A program made the position numbers and the translations under genes. This document shows, piece by piece, positions 31,518-41,139 of a DNA stretch of 45,945 bases (position 1 is the first letter of the stretch; every line of letters begins with the position of its first letter). Origin of the DNA: Pseudoneurospora amorphoporcata (lineage: Eukaryota > Ascomycota > Sordariomycetes > Sordariales > Sordariaceae); assembly GCA_033297205.1 (NCBI GenBank), contig MU859300.1:1-45945 (forward strand), in the 5' to 3' direction. A model generated the notes under the pieces. It was not told where the DNA came from, ran no database searches, and saw nothing but the letters and a program-made list of their open reading frames with translations.

Positions 31518-33728
31518 ATGGAGGCGCTTAAGAGCGAAATTGAATCAATCAAACTCCAAATCCAACACCTTTGCAATTTTGCTGAAACCAATTTGCAAAA
31601 TTCCACTCCCTCTTCTTCCTCCACTCAAACCAACGTCATCTCTAGCGCCATCCAACAAGTTCTTGAGGTATTGAATCGCATCGACAACAAGCTCAATGAA
31701 TTAACAACCGCATCCTCAAAGCCCTCAATATCCCTACCATCGATACGATACTTAATTAATACCACCGGTCCTCATCCTATCCCAAATTTTGACAAGATCG
31801 GACATCATACCTTCAAGCCATTAACTAAAGACGACCTCGGACTCAATCTCATCGCCAACCTTCACGAACTCGAAACAGATCCCCATTTCCGTGGGAAAGT
31901 CTGCGTGTCCATCGCAGACTTGGGTATTGATTGGAAAGATCTTCCTAAACGAACTCTACCATTGCCGGATCATAATCAATTCGCAGTCCAACACAATCGG
32001 GACGATGACGGGTTTTCACGGCTATACCTTTCTCATTCGAAAACAATGATTCCCATCAATTTCGATTTCGACCTCAACCCGCTCACAGATGACGAGGCCA
32101 AGCAATTCCTCCAGGACATTGTTGAATCTCCTCCTCAAAACACCATACCCTACTACGTCGGGCCTATTGATACCTCTGGAACACCACTTGCTTCGCTTTT
32201 CCCATCCGGCGCACTTTCGATACTCGGCGACCTCCCTGGAATCAATACCTTGTACATGCATATGGGCGAGCGTGGCTCAGGGACCGCTTTCCACTGTGAG
32301 GATGCCCAATTGCGTTCCTATAACCTCAATATTTTTGGGTGGAAGCTCTGGATAATGATCGACCCGAATGACACTACCAAATTTGAAAGGATGCTTGCAA
32401 CCAAATGGGCGCTCCACAAATGCGACCAGTCTGTACGGCATCTGAATATCATGGTTAGTCCGAAGAGGCTACTCGAAGAAGGAATCAGGTTCGATATTAT
32501 TCGCGCTGGCCCCGGCGACCTGGTTATAACACGACCACGACAATATCACGCAGTTATCAATCAAACACCGTCTCTTGCTATAGCAACCAATTTCACTTTG
32601 CTTAGTGAAGAAGCAATTCCGCGTGGATGGCTTGTTTGTCCAGAAGACGGGTTCTACGGTCTGTCCCATGGCAACCTCAAAAAGCTTTCCCATGGGCCCC
32701 TCACCAAGAAACGGAAATTAAACGCCACCTTTCTACTACACAGCAAAAGGCAGAGTTTTGGTCAGTCTCGAGATATTAGCAATGTTGTCGGCAATAACGA
32801 TACTAAAGGGAGGGACTATGAAGAAAACGAAGAGCAGGACGAGGAGCAGGACGAGCAGGACGAGGAGCAGGACGAGCAGGACGAGGAGCAGGACCAAGGG
32901 CAAGACAAGTACCAAGAGCATAGTAACAACGAGAATGGCAGTCATAACAGCGACAATGCCACTGACGCTGCTATCAGTGTCGGTTGCGGTGATGCCCAAA
33001 TCAAAGTTGACAGCAACACGAAGGATACTCATACCAATACCGATATCGAATCAGGTCGTCAACTCGCAAGCCTAACGATAGACAATGGTGCGATCTTGCG
33101 ATTCATATCAATCGTATACGCTTGGGACAGTGCAGACGTCACATTGAAAAGCTCGTTCGCCTCGAGAAAGCCTACGGACGAGTTGTCAGCTGCTAGGCAC
33201 TACGATAGTCTACGACGAAAAGCACAAAACCTCAGTATTTTGTACACCGTTTTGGGCATGTCAGCCAGTTTTCGGCTTTCCAAAGTCATGAAAGAAAATC
33301 AATACCGACATCGAGCAAGCGGAAGTAGTATATCAGCTGTGTTAGCAGGTCGTGGCATCGAAGACACTCCCAAAGCGCGGAAGGCATTCACGACGGAAAT
33401 ATCTGAGGCTCGGAAGATCATGAAGATGGTAGAAGGATATGATGGGCTTCTCTGCTTTTTACCCCTTGGGTTTGGTAGTGGGTTCACATTAAGAGCTTTG
33501 AAGAGGTTTTCAGACAAAGATGTCGAGACCTTCCGTGCCACCATTGCTCGGTATGAAAGCTTAATGTTGTTGAGTGAGGTGGGCAATGAGTTTCTACTCT
33601 CTGTTTGGGGTGAAGGAGAGTTCAAAGAAAGATTGTTCCAAAGGAGACAGCTTAGCGAACTGCAAAACCTACCCAACGAAGACCTCATTAAGCTTCTGAC
33701 ACCCATTCAGCCCGAGGATGGTATATAG
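31518..33728 (+). CDS. JmjC-domain protein, full-length
   Basis: A single frame of 736 residues. It starts with a likely coiled coil (EALKSEIESIKLQIQ, then QQVLEVLNRIDNKLNEL). The JmjC cupin lies at about 200-365. Iron ligands are visible as H259 and E261 in GTAFHCED and H344 in PRQYHAVIN, with FGWKLWIMI between, as in JmjC oxygenases that use Fe(II) and 2-oxoglutarate. A basic patch (KKRKLN, about 397) may be a nuclear signal. An acidic repeat (EEQDEQD units, about 435-460) is encoded by a 9-15-bp minisatellite. The C-terminal ~200 residues form a helical domain shared with the truncated gene at 41140-42271. I infer a chromatin or protein demethylase/hydroxylase; the substrate is unknown. 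No intron is needed and the frame is intact. Confidence 0.8.
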   Translation: MEALKSEIESIKLQIQHLCNFAETNLQNSTPSSSSTQTNVISSAIQQVLEVLNRIDNKLNELTTASSKPSISLPSIRYLINTTGPHPIPNFDKIGHHTFKPLTKDDLGLNLIANLHELETDPHFRGKVCVSIADLGIDWKDLPKRTLPLPDHNQFAVQHNRDDDGFSRLYLSHSKTMIPINFDFDLNPLTDDEAKQFLQDIVESPPQNTIPYYVGPIDTSGTPLASLFPSGALSILGDLPGINTLYMHMGERGSGTAFHCEDAQLRSYNLNIFGWKLWIMIDPNDTTKFERMLATKWALHKCDQSVRHLNIMVSPKRLLEEGIRFDIIRAGPGDLVITRPRQYHAVINQTPSLAIATNFTLLSEEAIPRGWLVCPEDGFYGLSHGNLKKLSHGPLTKKRKLNATFLLHSKRQSFGQSRDISNVVGNNDTKGRDYEENEEQDEEQDEQDEEQDEQDEEQDQGQDKYQEHSNNENGSHNSDNATDAAISVGCGDAQIKVDSNTKDTHTNTDIESGRQLASLTIDNGAILRFISIVYAWDSADVTLKSSFASRKPTDELSAARHYDSLRRKAQNLSILYTVLGMSASFRLSKVMKENQYRHRASGSSISAVLAGRGIEDTPKARKAFTTEISEARKIMKMVEGYDGLLCFLPLGFGSGFTLRALKRFSDKDVETFRATIARYESLMLLSEVGNEFLLSVWGEGEFKERLFQRRQLSELQNLPNEDLIKLLTPIQPEDGI

Positions 33729-34923
33729 GGTAGTCTCATAAGGCTGGACATTGCGTTCAAAATAAGCAGTATCAACCGTAGCTGTATTATTTTTTTTTCT
33801 GCCAGTTTTTGTTCTTAATCAAGTCCCCCGTAGTACAGATAGCGGGACTCGGATCCCGAACACGCAAATCAGCACTGCAAATCTTATACGATAGGTGCCA
33901 TAAACACCATCGTGAACGCAATTGATCTATAGAATCGCGTAATGAAAAGATGCCCAGGATGTGCTTGGTTGTGGTCGCCTTCTAGTAGAATAAATCCAAC
34001 TCCGACAACTCGGACGTTCGCTTTGGAAGCCAATAGTTCGTTTATTGCCGTGTCGAGTGCTCCATAAGGTGTTGAATATTCCCCTTCTAACTCGTTTCAT
34101 ACGTAGGTACAAGAGAAATGTTGGGATAGGTTCCCGTTCTGGGCTGAGAAATAGCGTTTACTCGTTCTTTTCTCGCATCTTTTTAATTAATCAATCCTTC
34201 GAGAGGTGCGGAAATGTAGCCGATAGTGATTGTGGGGAGCTGTGTTTCTAGATATTGTCACAGCGGACAGTGGGAAAGGAATGCGACAAAGCGACAATGA
34301 CGCTACTATTGTATGAAGATCGAAAGATGAGGAAAAAGAAGAACTAGAATACAAAGAATGGCTACAGCGCAAAGGATATAATCCTGTACGCTGCCAAGAA
34401 CCCTGTAGTGGATCCGGTGCGCTAAATGCAGCCATAAGAGCAATGCTGACCAGCGGTTGAGCCGCGCCGTCACAGATATAGCGGTCAGAACCCTAGTGCT
34501 GGCTGAGCCAGACTTAGGGTGAGGGTTTTTCAACCACCTGGTCGATGTGAGTAGTCTGCTATCGCCGTAACACGTGACTGACACTAATGTGTGCTGAATT
34601 CGGTGGGGGTAGCAAGCAACGCCTTGTAGTGGTGGAGGAAGTAAGAAAGCTTCAGGATTTAAATCCTCGAACATTTGTAGATCTACAGGATTATCTATAG
34701 TGCTAGTGTTCGTATGGAGAGAAGATAGAATGGACCAGTACAATGAGTAAAACATAAAGTTTAAATATCAAAACCAGCTTCTATCGTCAAAGATAACTGT
34801 GACGGCCTGGTCATCCGTCGCAACTATATAAGTCTACTTGAGCAACCGAATTGCCAGCTTCGGTTACTTGTATCCTTTTGGAACATAACCTAGTAGTCTC
34901 TGGCAGATGCAGCTGCAAAGAAG
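33729..34923. other. intergenic; no gene supported
   Basis: AT-rich with T-runs just after the JmjC stop. A minus-strand frame at 34306-34755 shows nothing recognisable. CAGAACCCTAGTGCTGGCTG-type GC-rich sequence near 34486 may be old repeat. Confidence 0.4.
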
Positions 34924-36073
34924 ATGGTCACGCTCGCGGCGGCAAGGAACTACTCACAGATCGATGCCTTCTTCAACAAGACTTCTGCAAGCCGTAAAGC
35001 CTGCGTCGCAAGAGCAAAAGAGCTTGTTGGAGATGTGGATGGAGTTGTGGTCCCAGTCGACGTCCAGGGCATGCGCAGCTACACCGTCTACGCGGGACCT
35101 GAACTGGATATCGTTGTCCAGTTCCGCATGGAATCTCTGGCACTCAATATCTCACTAGCGACCGCGATTTACGGATCACTCGTGCCGAAGGCGACCCACG
35201 AAGGCAGGCTAGGGGGAGAAGGAGAAGGAAAAACGGAATGACTTCTCGTCTACTCGATGCTCCGAATGCGTGGAATGACGCATTCGGATTTCATCTTGAC
35301 TTATGGGTTCCCGGAAAACTCTCCTGACAATGTTCTCTAGAGGAGGAACTTCATGGGAGATGTGGCGCAGTAGGTCACAACCGTCACCGTCAATCTACTC
35401 GTGATGCTAACTCGATGCTTGCAGCTTCATGGCTCTTTTCTGGAAGGCTCCTCAGCCCTTCGGTCTAGAGTATCGCAGTAGGTTACGGGAAACCTACGTT
35501 ACCGATCTCAAACTATTGAACAATTTACTTCCTTCTCGATTCCGGCACACCATCAAGACCTGCATCGACGCAATAGACGACATCCTATCCCTGCCCATGG
35601 TCCTCCTTCATCGGGACTTCGGCCCTTGCAACATCATAGTGGACGAAGCGACCTGTCATCTCGTCGGCGTCATTAACTGGGCAGAAGCTGAAGTGTGCCC
35701 ATTTGGACTGAACCTACATTCACTCGGTTTTCTGTCCGGGAAGCTTCATCTGAGCAACGGCTGGACGCGGTACGGAGACTACCATACTTTGCAGGACATC
35801 TTCTGGGAGAGGTTCAAAGGGGAGGTCGGCGGCTTATCTGGCCATCAGCTCCAGACTATCAAAATCGCAAGGGCCTTGGATGTGCTACTTTTGTCCGGAT
35901 TCACCAGCCGGCTTGCCAATGAGCCCAAGCCCGTACCTATTACCGATGATAAGCAAGGGCATTACAATATGATGCTTTTAGATGGATTTCTTATTAATCC
36001 GGAGACGAGGTTCGAGTTTGATTGGCAATCTTATCTTTACTCGAGAAATGCGTCTCTCCCTTCTAGTATATGA
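34924..36073 (+). pseudogene. aminoglycoside-phosphotransferase (APH)-like kinase, inactivated
   Basis: The frame begins MVTLAAARNYSQIDAFFNKT. It runs to a TGA at 35239-35241, continues open in the same frame, meets a TAG at 35338-35340, and after a predicted intron (about 35369-35422) reads on to 36073. The catalytic loop HRDFGPCNI is intact. The metal-binding Asp of the following motif (usual VIDWAEAE) is Asn here (INWAEAE, codon 35675-35677). TAG for CAG and Asn for Asp are both CpA-type transitions as RIP would produce. Fungal APH-like genes are common, many of unknown substrate; this one cannot encode an active kinase. Its stop is 4 bp from the end of the convergent PNP_UDP gene. Confidence 0.8.
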
Positions 36074-36077
36074 GCCA

Positions 36078-37262
36078 CTACGGGAAGGCAGCGGGATGCC
36101 CGTAGACTGGTATATTGTACTGGTTGCCGGCGGTATTATTGTTCTTCTGAACCCCTGTTCCTGTGTTGAAGTTCACAAATCCGGCTCCGGAGTTATGAAT
36201 TGTGTCCCGCCCCCATCTATTTTCCCATGGAGAGTTGCCATTCCTGTTACCTGAAGCAGACGACTCCGCCGACTCTTTTTTACCTGACGGGAGTAGCAAA
36301 ATAACCTCCTTTGCGTATGCCGCCGCCGTTGCCGCAGCATATTCCTGCCACATCTTATTCTTGTGCGAGTCCGCATAGTCGCAGATTCCCCGGATCACCA
36401 ACCCCTGGTAGTCGCTCATCACGCCGGCGGCTTCCATCTCAAGACAGATGATGCTGTGCCTCGCGTAAAGTTCATTTCTCTTTGCGCTCGACCTGACGAC
36501 CGCATTAGCGGAGCCGATGTTGCCGTAATGGATTTCGGGCTGGTCGGTCTCCCGCTCAGCTCTGGGGCCCCGATCCTTGCGCCGCTTTGCTCGCGTCGCG
36601 TCGCAAAGCCCCTCACAAGTTCTCCCCCTATCCGGATGGAGGTAGTCGTCCTCGAAGAGATGGTCATTCTCGGCTCCGGGATCCTCAAAAGCCTGCCGCC
36701 ACCGCTTATTTAAGCCCATGCGCAACTCATGCAGGTACTCCGGAATCCTGCTTCCTGCCACCAACATATGCGCGCTTCGCAGATTATTCACCGCGGTGAG
36801 AAGAGCAGCAGACGGATGAAGCGTGTGCCCCTTAACAGTCAATTCGTTGTTGCCCTCCCACGCGCCGAACTCATAATGTGTCACGCCCCCGCTTCCGTGT
36901 TGGGGGACGCCAACGACGACGTCGCCCAAGACAATTTGTTCCCGCAAATCCGGACCATAGCCGGGCACCCCGCCAGCTATGCCGACTACCAGGATATGCT
37001 TGATGTTGGGAAATGAACGGCGCATGTTGGCGAGGGCCGTGGCGGCTGGTTCGATGCCGATGCGCGGGCACACGACCATTACGACGAAGTGCGAGCCTAT
37101 ACGTCCTATATGGTAGATGACATCGTCGTCGGGCGCCTCGATTGTTGTGCGGTCTTCTAGGATTCCGAGTGCGGCGGTGAGCTCCAAAGACATAGGGGCG
37201 ATCCAGCCGACTGTGTACCGAGAAGTGTCCTGTGAGGGATCCATGTGGGCAATTGTTGACAT
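36078..37262 (-). CDS. PNP_UDP nucleoside-phosphorylase-like protein with C-terminal sigma-type amyloid motif
   Basis: An intact frame of 394 residues. Residues about 18-325 are a phosphorylase superfamily-1 (PNP/MTAN) domain: GIAGGVP (about 92), LGDVVVGVPQ, LEMEAAGV (about 275, with the ribose-binding Met-Glu pair) and IRGICDYADSH (the active-site Asp region). In fungi this domain is often an effector or N-terminal domain of NLRs and cleaves nucleosides or nucleotides. The tail after a Ser/Glu linker carries N357-SGAGFVNFNTGTGV...NNNTAGNQYN-383, which matches the N-terminus of the divergently transcribed NLR at 19 of 27 positions. The pairing implies that the NLR, once assembled, would template the tail and activate the enzyme. 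The sequence shows no lesion. Enzymatic substrate is not inferable. Confidence 0.85.
   Translation of the reverse strand: MSTIAHMDPSQDTSRYTVGWIAPMSLELTAALGILEDRTTIEAPDDDVIYHIGRIGSHFVVMVVCPRIGIEPAATALANMRRSFPNIKHILVVGIAGGVPGYGPDLREQIVLGDVVVGVPQHGSGGVTHYEFGAWEGNNELTVKGHTLHPSAALLTAVNNLRSAHMLVAGSRIPEYLHELRMGLNKRWRQAFEDPGAENDHLFEDDYLHPDRGRTCEGLCDATRAKRRKDRGPRAERETDQPEIHYGNIGSANAVVRSSAKRNELYARHSIICLEMEAAGVMSDYQGLVIRGICDYADSHKNKMWQEYAAATAAAYAKEVILLLPSGKKESAESSASGNRNGNSPWENRWGRDTIHNSGAGFVNFNTGTGVQKNNNTAGNQYNIPVYGHPAAFP
36114..36194 (-). other. amyloid-type signalling motif, effector side
   Basis: Codons 357-383 of the PNP_UDP protein. Conserved with the NLR copy at NSG-GF-N-NTG-G-Q-NNN-AG-QYN. Asn/Gly/Gln-rich, lacking Pro, and at the extreme C-terminus, as in known effector prion-forming tails. 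Confidence 0.8.
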
Positions 37263-38128
37263 CGAACGTGATTATCCAAAACGAAGAACAACGCTGTCTT
37301 AGCTTGCAAAGATACACCAAGGACCAGAGAAGGTGCTTTTGGTTTTAACGTCTACTCGGGGTGGTAGAGGCAAGATCCAAGGTGGACAGAGGTAGGTTAA
37401 GGCCCAGCTCTGGCACCCTTTTCTCTAAGAGTGAGCATTGTGGCTCGGCGTTGTCGGGTTGGTGGCCTCACATACCTCCACCTACCATGATGGGAAATAT
37501 GGAGGGCATCCAGACTAGACAATCCCCTCTTGGCCAGGTGACCCTTCAAGCCTAAGTGTTTTATCTTCGGTGCGGAGTCGTTCTTTTGAAGCTTCTGATT
37601 GGCCGAATTTGCTTAGGACCTCTCTCGAAGTGACGGTGATCCCAGTCTAGGAGAGTGGCGTCTTACTTGCAGTTGTGGGGGCAGGCGTCGCATTCAGCTT
37701 TCCCCGAAAGGATATCTTCACACTTCCAATGGCACATACGATTGGTGGCCGACCCACGCCAGACTGGGAATTTGGGCATTAACAGGTAGTGTCCATTGGG
37801 CATCTTGACACCTAGGCTGATCTGGAAGGCCAGGCGTCAACAGCTGATGCCGCAAATGTGCACATTTCGCTAGCAACATCCGCCTTCCCACAGCTTTGAG
37901 ACCACCTTTGGTTGGGGATGAGTCTTCTGAGCTGCAAACCAAAGTTTGGGGACACTACACCTTTGAAATTTTGGTTGGCCAACCAGTTGGACAATATTCA
38001 TCTCCTCATTCCATTCTTTCAACCCTCGCTTTCTCCCTGAACATTGCAAGACGATCAACTCCTTTAATTCCATCCGTTTGATTTTGTAAGCAAGCATTAT
38101 ACACATCCCGAAGCTCACTCCTTGCAAC
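37263..38128. promoter_or_regulatory. shared divergent promoter region
   Basis: An 866-bp intergenic region between the start codons of the PNP_UDP gene (minus) and the NLR (plus). It would control both partners of the pair. I see no specific binding site and no other gene. Confidence 0.5.
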
Positions 38129-40581
38129 ATGAAAAGGTCCCGGTCTTTCTACAATTCTGGTTCGGGTTTCTCCAACGCCAATACCGGCCCGGGGGATCAG
38201 TATAACAACAACGCCGCCGGGACGCAATATAACTACAACTACTATGGATGTAGGTTTCTACCACGGGTGATGATGTTATGGACTTGTGCTAACATCCAAC
38301 AGCATTGAAGCAACTACAAGATAAAGTTCACGAAAATTACCTCTGTCTGGCAAAATTGTGGCCCACAGACCCGCGTGACCCGCAGGTCGAAAAGGAGCGG
38401 ATCGAGCTGGCGAAGGGTGGTCTGCTGGCTGATGCTTACCGCTGGGTCTTTGACAACCCCGACTTCAAGCGATGGCGCCAGCTGCGGGAGAGTCACCTGC
38501 TCTGGATCAAGGGAGATCCAGGCAAAGGCAAGACTATGTTGCTATGCGGTATTATCGACGAGCTAGAGCGGCGTGTTATCGCTGACGGCGGCAACTTGGC
38601 GTATTTCTTCTGCCAAGCTACCGACTCGCGCATCAATAACGCAATTGCCGTGCTACGAGGCTTGATCTACCTACTTGCCCACCAGCAACCACGCCTGCTC
38701 TCATATCTACCGGAGAACACATACCCCTCCGATGATGCAATGGCATGGATCGTCCTGTCTAAGGTTTTATACGAGATGCTAGAAGACCCGAACTTGAAGG
38801 TCACCTACCTGGTGATTAATACTCTGGACGAATGTGTAATAGACCAACCGCAACTTCTCAAATTGATCGTCCAGATATCATCTGTACCTGCTCGTATTAA
38901 GTAGCTTATATCTAGTCGCAACGAGGTGCAGATCGAAGAACAGTTGGCGATCGTCGCGCAGCAATCCAGACTCAACCTCGAGCTAAACGCCGAATCCGTC
39001 GCCACTGCCGTCAATGCATATATCCGCTACAAAGTCCTTCACTTGTCGCGGCAGAAACAGTACAACAGCACAATACAGACGGTTGTACATAACTATCTCT
39101 CTTCTAACGCGAATGGGACTTTTCTCTGGGTAGCCTTGGTCTGCCAGGTACTTGCGGACCCGAGCGTTCGGAGGTGGGAGACACTAACAAAGTTACGGGC
39201 ATTCCCCCCCGGGTTAGATTCCCTATATGCGCGGATGATAGAGCAGATTATTCAGTCCGATTATGCGGATCTGTGCAGGCAAATTCTTGCCGTCTCCTCT
39301 ATCGTTCGCCGACCCATCAACGTTCAAGAACTGACCACTCTCGTCGAAATATCAGACGATATCTCAGATGATCCGCAGTCCCTAAAAGAGCTTATAGGAC
39401 TTTGCGGCTCATTTTTGACTCTTCGAGACCAGACTGTCTATTTCGTCCACCAATCCGCTAAGGACTTTCTACTAGGCAAGGCCGCGCACCAAGCCTCCCG
39501 CAACGCTTTCAACTGGGTCTTCCCCCTAGGAACACAAGATGTAGACCGCATTATATTCTCAAAATCGCTCAATACGACGTCTACAGTCTTGCGACGTGAC
39601 ATATATAGCTTAGAGGCACCCGGATTCCCAATCAACGAGGTTCGAAAGCCACCTTCAGACCCACTGGCCACAGTGCAGTACTCATGCTTTTATTGGGTCA
39701 CCCACCTTTCTAAATTTATTTCCGGCACAAATAGGAACCGGGACACTTTCCTACACGACGGTGAGGCCGTCTATGGATTCCTCGCGAAGAAGTACCTTTA
39801 CTAGCTTGAAGCTCTCAGCCTACTCCGAGCCATGTCGGAGGGTATTATCGCTATAAGACAGCTCGAGGGTCTGCTGGTAAGTACAAAAGCAGAAAATACA
39901 TGAAAGTCGGACTAACAGAGACAATAGGGCCACAGCGATCCAGGGCAGTTACCAGCCTTTGTACAAGATGCCCACCGGTTTGCTCTGTCCTACAGTTCGA
40001 TAATAGAGCAAGCTCCTCTTCAAGCGTACACGTCAGCCCTTGTGTTTGCACCAACTGGCAGTTTGGTAAAACAAAATTTTAAGATGGAGCAGCCGGACTG
40101 GATTAGCACGGAACCAGTTGTAGAAGTCGAATGGAATGCATGCCTGCAGACATTAGGGGGCCATAATGGCTCGGTGCAGTCGGTTGCGTTCTCGCCAGAC
40201 GGCCAGCGCCTCGCATCGGGCTCTTACGATAACACGATCAAGATCTGGGATCCCGCGTCAGGGCAGTGCTTCGTAACTATTAATGTCGGTATACCAGTAG
40301 TGCATGCATTGTTCGATCCTACGGGCTATTACCTTATGACCGATGTTGGGCGCATCGAAGTAGCTACAGCTACTACGGAAAACGCAATTCGGCTAAATGA
40401 TCTAGTAGCGCAAGGATACGGCGTAGGACAGGATAAGTCGTGGATTACCTGCAATGGCAAAAATGTCCTCTTGTTACCACTAGAATACCGCCCAACGTGT
40501 TCCGCCGTCCAAGAGCTGATGGTATCCGTCGGCTGTTCGTCGGGACGAGTTTTCACTATTAGCTTTTCACGATTGGTTTGA
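38129..40581 (+). pseudogene. NOD-like receptor: sigma-type motif, NACHT, one WD40 repeat; inactivated
   Basis: Predicted exons are 38129-38249, 38303-39876 and 39928-40581 (introns of 53 and 51 nt, total 783 codons). Exon 1 encodes a 40-residue Asn/Tyr/Gly-rich start with the motif at residues 9-35. NACHT follows: Walker A GDPGKGKT (near residue 111) and a Walker-B-like LVINTLDEC (near 209). The junction linker (QDAHRFALSYSSIIEQAPLQ) leads to a single WD40 repeat (GHNGSVQSVAFSPDG...IKIWDPASGQC) and the conserved C-terminal tail (WITCNGKNVLLLPLEYRPTC). Two in-frame TAGs, at 38902-38904 and 39802-39804, stand where the paralog at 10113-15040 has Trp, each a TGG-to-TAG change. Close similarity to that NLR in NACHT would make it a RIP target. 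Only a truncated sigma-NACHT fragment of about 240 residues could be translated. Confidence 0.87.
38153..38233 (+). other. amyloid-type signalling motif, receptor side
   Basis: Codons 9-35 of the NLR. 19 of 27 residues are identical to the PNP_UDP tail. N-terminal position, before NACHT, as expected of a receptor that templates a partner. Followed by QYNYNYYG, a tyrosine-rich end. Confidence 0.8.
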
Positions 40582-41139
40582 CGTTAATATCCTTGAAGTC
40601 TCTTTCTTTTACCTTTTATATTTCTTTTTCCCTTTATATTTCTTTTTCCTAGCTTGATAATAGAAGGGTCAGGTAGGATAGGTTATTTTATAGGAGAAGT
40701 TCTAGCGGTTTCTATCGGTGTTAAGTCACTTACGTACTCTACTTCGAGTAGCAGGATTATCGGATTCGATTCTCTTCCCGAAGTCAGATGTACAATACCC
40801 CGGCGGCAAACATGCTGTGACGATGGATGGAATGTGTGCTGGCAGTTAGGAGGGTTGACAAGTGACATCTAATGTATTCCATGTCTTTCTCAATTTGTTT
40901 CTCTCTATTTCATTTTTCTGATACATATCCTCAGCCAGTGCACTCTGTCCCGCATACCGTATTCTGGCACCTCAGCTGCTTTCTTCAGCTGGCCATCGGA
41001 GTTGGGACGCCCACTGCCCGAGCACCTGGAAGTCACGGCTGTCTAATCTATCAGGAAAGTATATAAAATTGCCTAAGCAACATCTTTTATAATAGAAGCA
41101 AATACGTATATCTAATAATGATTCTCAATTACTACTAAA
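40582..41139. other. intergenic with a short direct repeat
   Basis: A 16-bp unit TTTATATTTCTTTTTC is repeated in tandem just after the NLR stop (about 40614-40650). No gene seen. Confidence 0.45.

Noticed and set aside
32820..32911. frame-disrupting minisatellite in the JmjC gene
   Set aside because: The repeat is in multiples of three and simply encodes the acidic linker; the frame stays open.
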